DNA of 64,000 nt from Saccharomycodes ludwigii (lineage: Eukaryota > Ascomycota > Saccharomycetes > Saccharomycodales > Saccharomycodaceae): contig NC_060205.1 of NCBI RefSeq assembly GCF_020623625.1, positions 48,501-112,500 on the forward strand. Direction: 5' to 3'. This document shows positions 62,847 to 64,000 of this stretch, piece by piece. The notes under the pieces are model-generated. The model had not been told where the DNA came from. It saw only the letters and a list, made by a program, of their open reading frames with translations, and searched no databases. How positions within the stretch are numbered: position 1 is the stretch's first letter; each line of letters starts with the position of its first letter. The translations under genes were made by a program, and so were the position numbers.

Positions 62847-63332
62847 TTAGTCATCATCCGAAAAAGTTGCAGCTGTCCGTTTTGTCCTTTCTATTCTATC
62901 GTCTTCATCTGAATCATCACTATATGTAGGTCTGGCAGATATACTCTTTTTAGTAATAGCAGCTGCAGATCCAGCTTCATCGCTATCGGATTCATAGTCT
63001 GAATCGGAATCAGAAGATCCACCCGCTACAACTCTTCTTCTGGTGCTAGAACCGTCTTCATCATCTTCTTCCTCGTTGTTTTCGTTTGCATTAACTTCCT
63101 CTACAGCATCAAACCAATCACTATATACATCTACTGGTTGACTCAATGTATTTATCATGGTTTGGAAATTAGTACCGCAAATTTTGCAACTAAGCGAGCC
63201 AATACCGTTCTTCTTGTCTAAGGTGCAGGTCACCGATTTATCATGATTACAAAATAAACAATTAAACTGTGTGTCTAGTTTTTGTACTAGTCTTTTGACT
63301 GGTTTTCTGGTACTCTTCTTTCTCTTACCCAT
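62847..63332 (-). CDS. ELF1: Transcription elongation factor Elf1
   Basis: A 161-residue protein (S. cerevisiae 145). Elf1 travels with RNA polymerase II and helps it pass nucleosomes. It starts [15 protein letters not shown], the conserved basic tail. The four-Cys zinc ribbon has Cys25, Cys28, Cys49 and Cys52. [16 protein letters not shown] closes the globular part. The C-terminal 75 residues are Ser/Asp/Glu-rich and low complexity, with possible casein kinase 2 sites. It corresponds to YKL160W. Confidence 0.95.
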   Translation of the reverse strand: MGKRKKSTRKPVKRLVQKLDTQFNCLFCNHDKSVTCTLDKKNGIGSLSCKICGTNFQTMINTLSQPVDVYSDWFDAVEEVNANENNEEEDDEDGSSTRRRVVAGGSSDSDSDYESDSDEAGSAAAITKKSISARPTYSDDSDEDDRIERTKRTAATFSDDD

Positions 63333-63531
63333 TTATGAAACTGTTTGTGCTTATATATATATATATTTTAATTTTCTTCATCTGTATGTTGTCCTTAATT
63401 GGCAAGTTGCCATGAGCGTGGAGAAAAAGATATAAATATAAAAATGGGCCAAAATCAATTAATTTTTTTTTTTTTTTTACAAAAATGAGGATAAAAAAAA
63501 ACTATTAGACGGTTTAAATGTCTCGGGCTTC

Positions 63532-63575
63532 GGACATCATGCGTAACCCACGCATTTCATGTATATTCCGAAGTA
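63532..63575. promoter_or_regulatory. Nested inverted repeat upstream of ELF1
   Basis: The outer arms CTTCGGA and TCCGAAG are perfect complements, and between them ATGCGT-AACCC-ACGCAT forms a second perfect stem. It sits about 200 bp before the ELF1 start in otherwise AT-rich DNA. TTCCGAA recalls the centromere CDEIII core, but the required AT-rich CDEII is missing. Confidence 0.45.
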
Positions 63576-63597
63576 AAGAAAATTAGAGTCAAAAAAA

Positions 63598-63664
63598 TTA
63601 AAAAAAAATTAAAAAAAAAATTAAAAAAAAATGAAAAAAAAATGAAAAAAAAATGAAAAAAAAA
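63598..63664. repeat. Tandem A-rich 10-11 bp units
   Basis: Six or so units of TTAAAAAAAAA changing to TGAAAAAAAAA, a period close to one helical turn, as in bent A-tract DNA. Confidence 0.8.
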
Positions 63665-64000
63665 TTCTATCCCAAATTCGTGGAGCATACGCTTGTCATT
63701 TGATACGTACCATTGTTTCTGACCGTATTTGAACGTGGCAATTGATCAAATATTTCTATCCCCAAGTGCGAATATCCCAACAGTAAATAGCCAGCTATAT
63801 ATATAATTTAACGCTTGGTCTAGAATAAATGAGAATAAAAAGTACTAATAAAGTGTAACAATCAGATGATTCAAGTAATAATAGTAAGATCACGGTTTCT
63901 CAATTGCCAACAACATAGTAATCTCCTAATAACATAATCCCCTAAAAATTAATAGCCTAATTACTTAGTATTTAATCAAATACTTCCCTTTCCCTCCTAT

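Larger units (their letters stand above)
63333..64000. promoter_or_regulatory. ELF1 upstream region to window end
   Basis: 668 bp without a recognised gene. It contains a nested inverted repeat (63532-63575) and a tandem array of 10-11 bp A-rich units (63598-63664). Any next gene begins beyond the window. Confidence 0.45.

Noticed and set aside
63552-63585. TTCCGAA near ELF1 as a centromere CDEIII
   Set aside because: The adjacent sequence is GC-rich rather than the required AT-rich CDEII, and no CDEI is at the correct distance.
1-64000. Search for tRNA genes, LTRs and snoRNAs
   Set aside because: No GGTTCRANTCC B box with a matching A box, no TGTTG..CAACA LTR ends with repeats, and no convincing C/D box pairs were seen by eye; short RNAs could still be missed without a covariance-model search.

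Overview
This is nuclear DNA of a budding yeast. Genes are mostly intronless and on both strands, the DNA is very AT-rich with dozens of A/T homopolymers of 15-36 nt between genes, and nearly every protein is readily matched to a Saccharomyces cerevisiae gene. Gene order points to a lineage that did not undergo the whole-genome duplication (WGD). Genes that S. cerevisiae keeps on two sister blocks (YMR304-YMR314 and YGR277-YGR285) are interleaved here in a single block, in the expected orientations. The low GC and long homopolymers would suit Saccharomycodes ludwigii or a relative; that species guess is inference only.

Layout. 1-5.4 kb: UBP15 3' end, CAB4, CWC22 and an SCW4/SCW10-type GH17 glucanase. 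5.4-7.85 kb: a large divergent intergenic region with an 82-bp inverted repeat. 7.85-16.5 kb: FKS3 (broken by one frameshift in a T9 tract) and GAS1. 16.7-21.4 kb: PXR1 and PSE1. 22.4-26.2 kb: two genes with no S. cerevisiae counterpart at this place, a fungal transcription-factor-domain protein without a visible zinc cluster and a CBS/PB1 membrane-tail protein. 27.5-31.9 kb: the YOR1 ABC transporter. 33.5-35.5 kb: an HMG-box protein whose box carries an insertion of about 85-90 residues. 36.2-51.3 kb: NIP1, BGL2, the YMR310C/YGR283C methyltransferase, GLC8, ERV29, ZUO1, ELP6, TGL3 and PRE5. 52-56.6 kb: ATM1 and ADE4, which lie on the other side of UBP15 in S. cerevisiae, so a rearrangement separates the species. 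57.1-63.3 kb: FSH1, SMF2, RCN1, COX6 and ELF1, a second interleaved block (YHR049-051 with YKL159-160).

Functionally, SCW, FKS3, GAS1 and BGL2 all act on cell-wall beta-1,3-glucan, and the first three are adjacent. The rest are housekeeping genes: coenzyme A synthesis, splicing, rRNA processing, nuclear import, translation initiation, ER export, ribosome-bound chaperone, Elongator, lipolysis, proteasome, Fe/S export, purine synthesis, metal transport, calcineurin control, respiration and transcription elongation. Recognisable regulatory sites include a perfect Mcm1-type palindrome and a Forkhead site upstream of GAS1, a proteasome (PACE) box upstream of PRE5, and a HAP-type CCAAT box upstream of COX6. 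No tRNA, rRNA, LTR, complete transposon, CRISPR or centromere was recognised.
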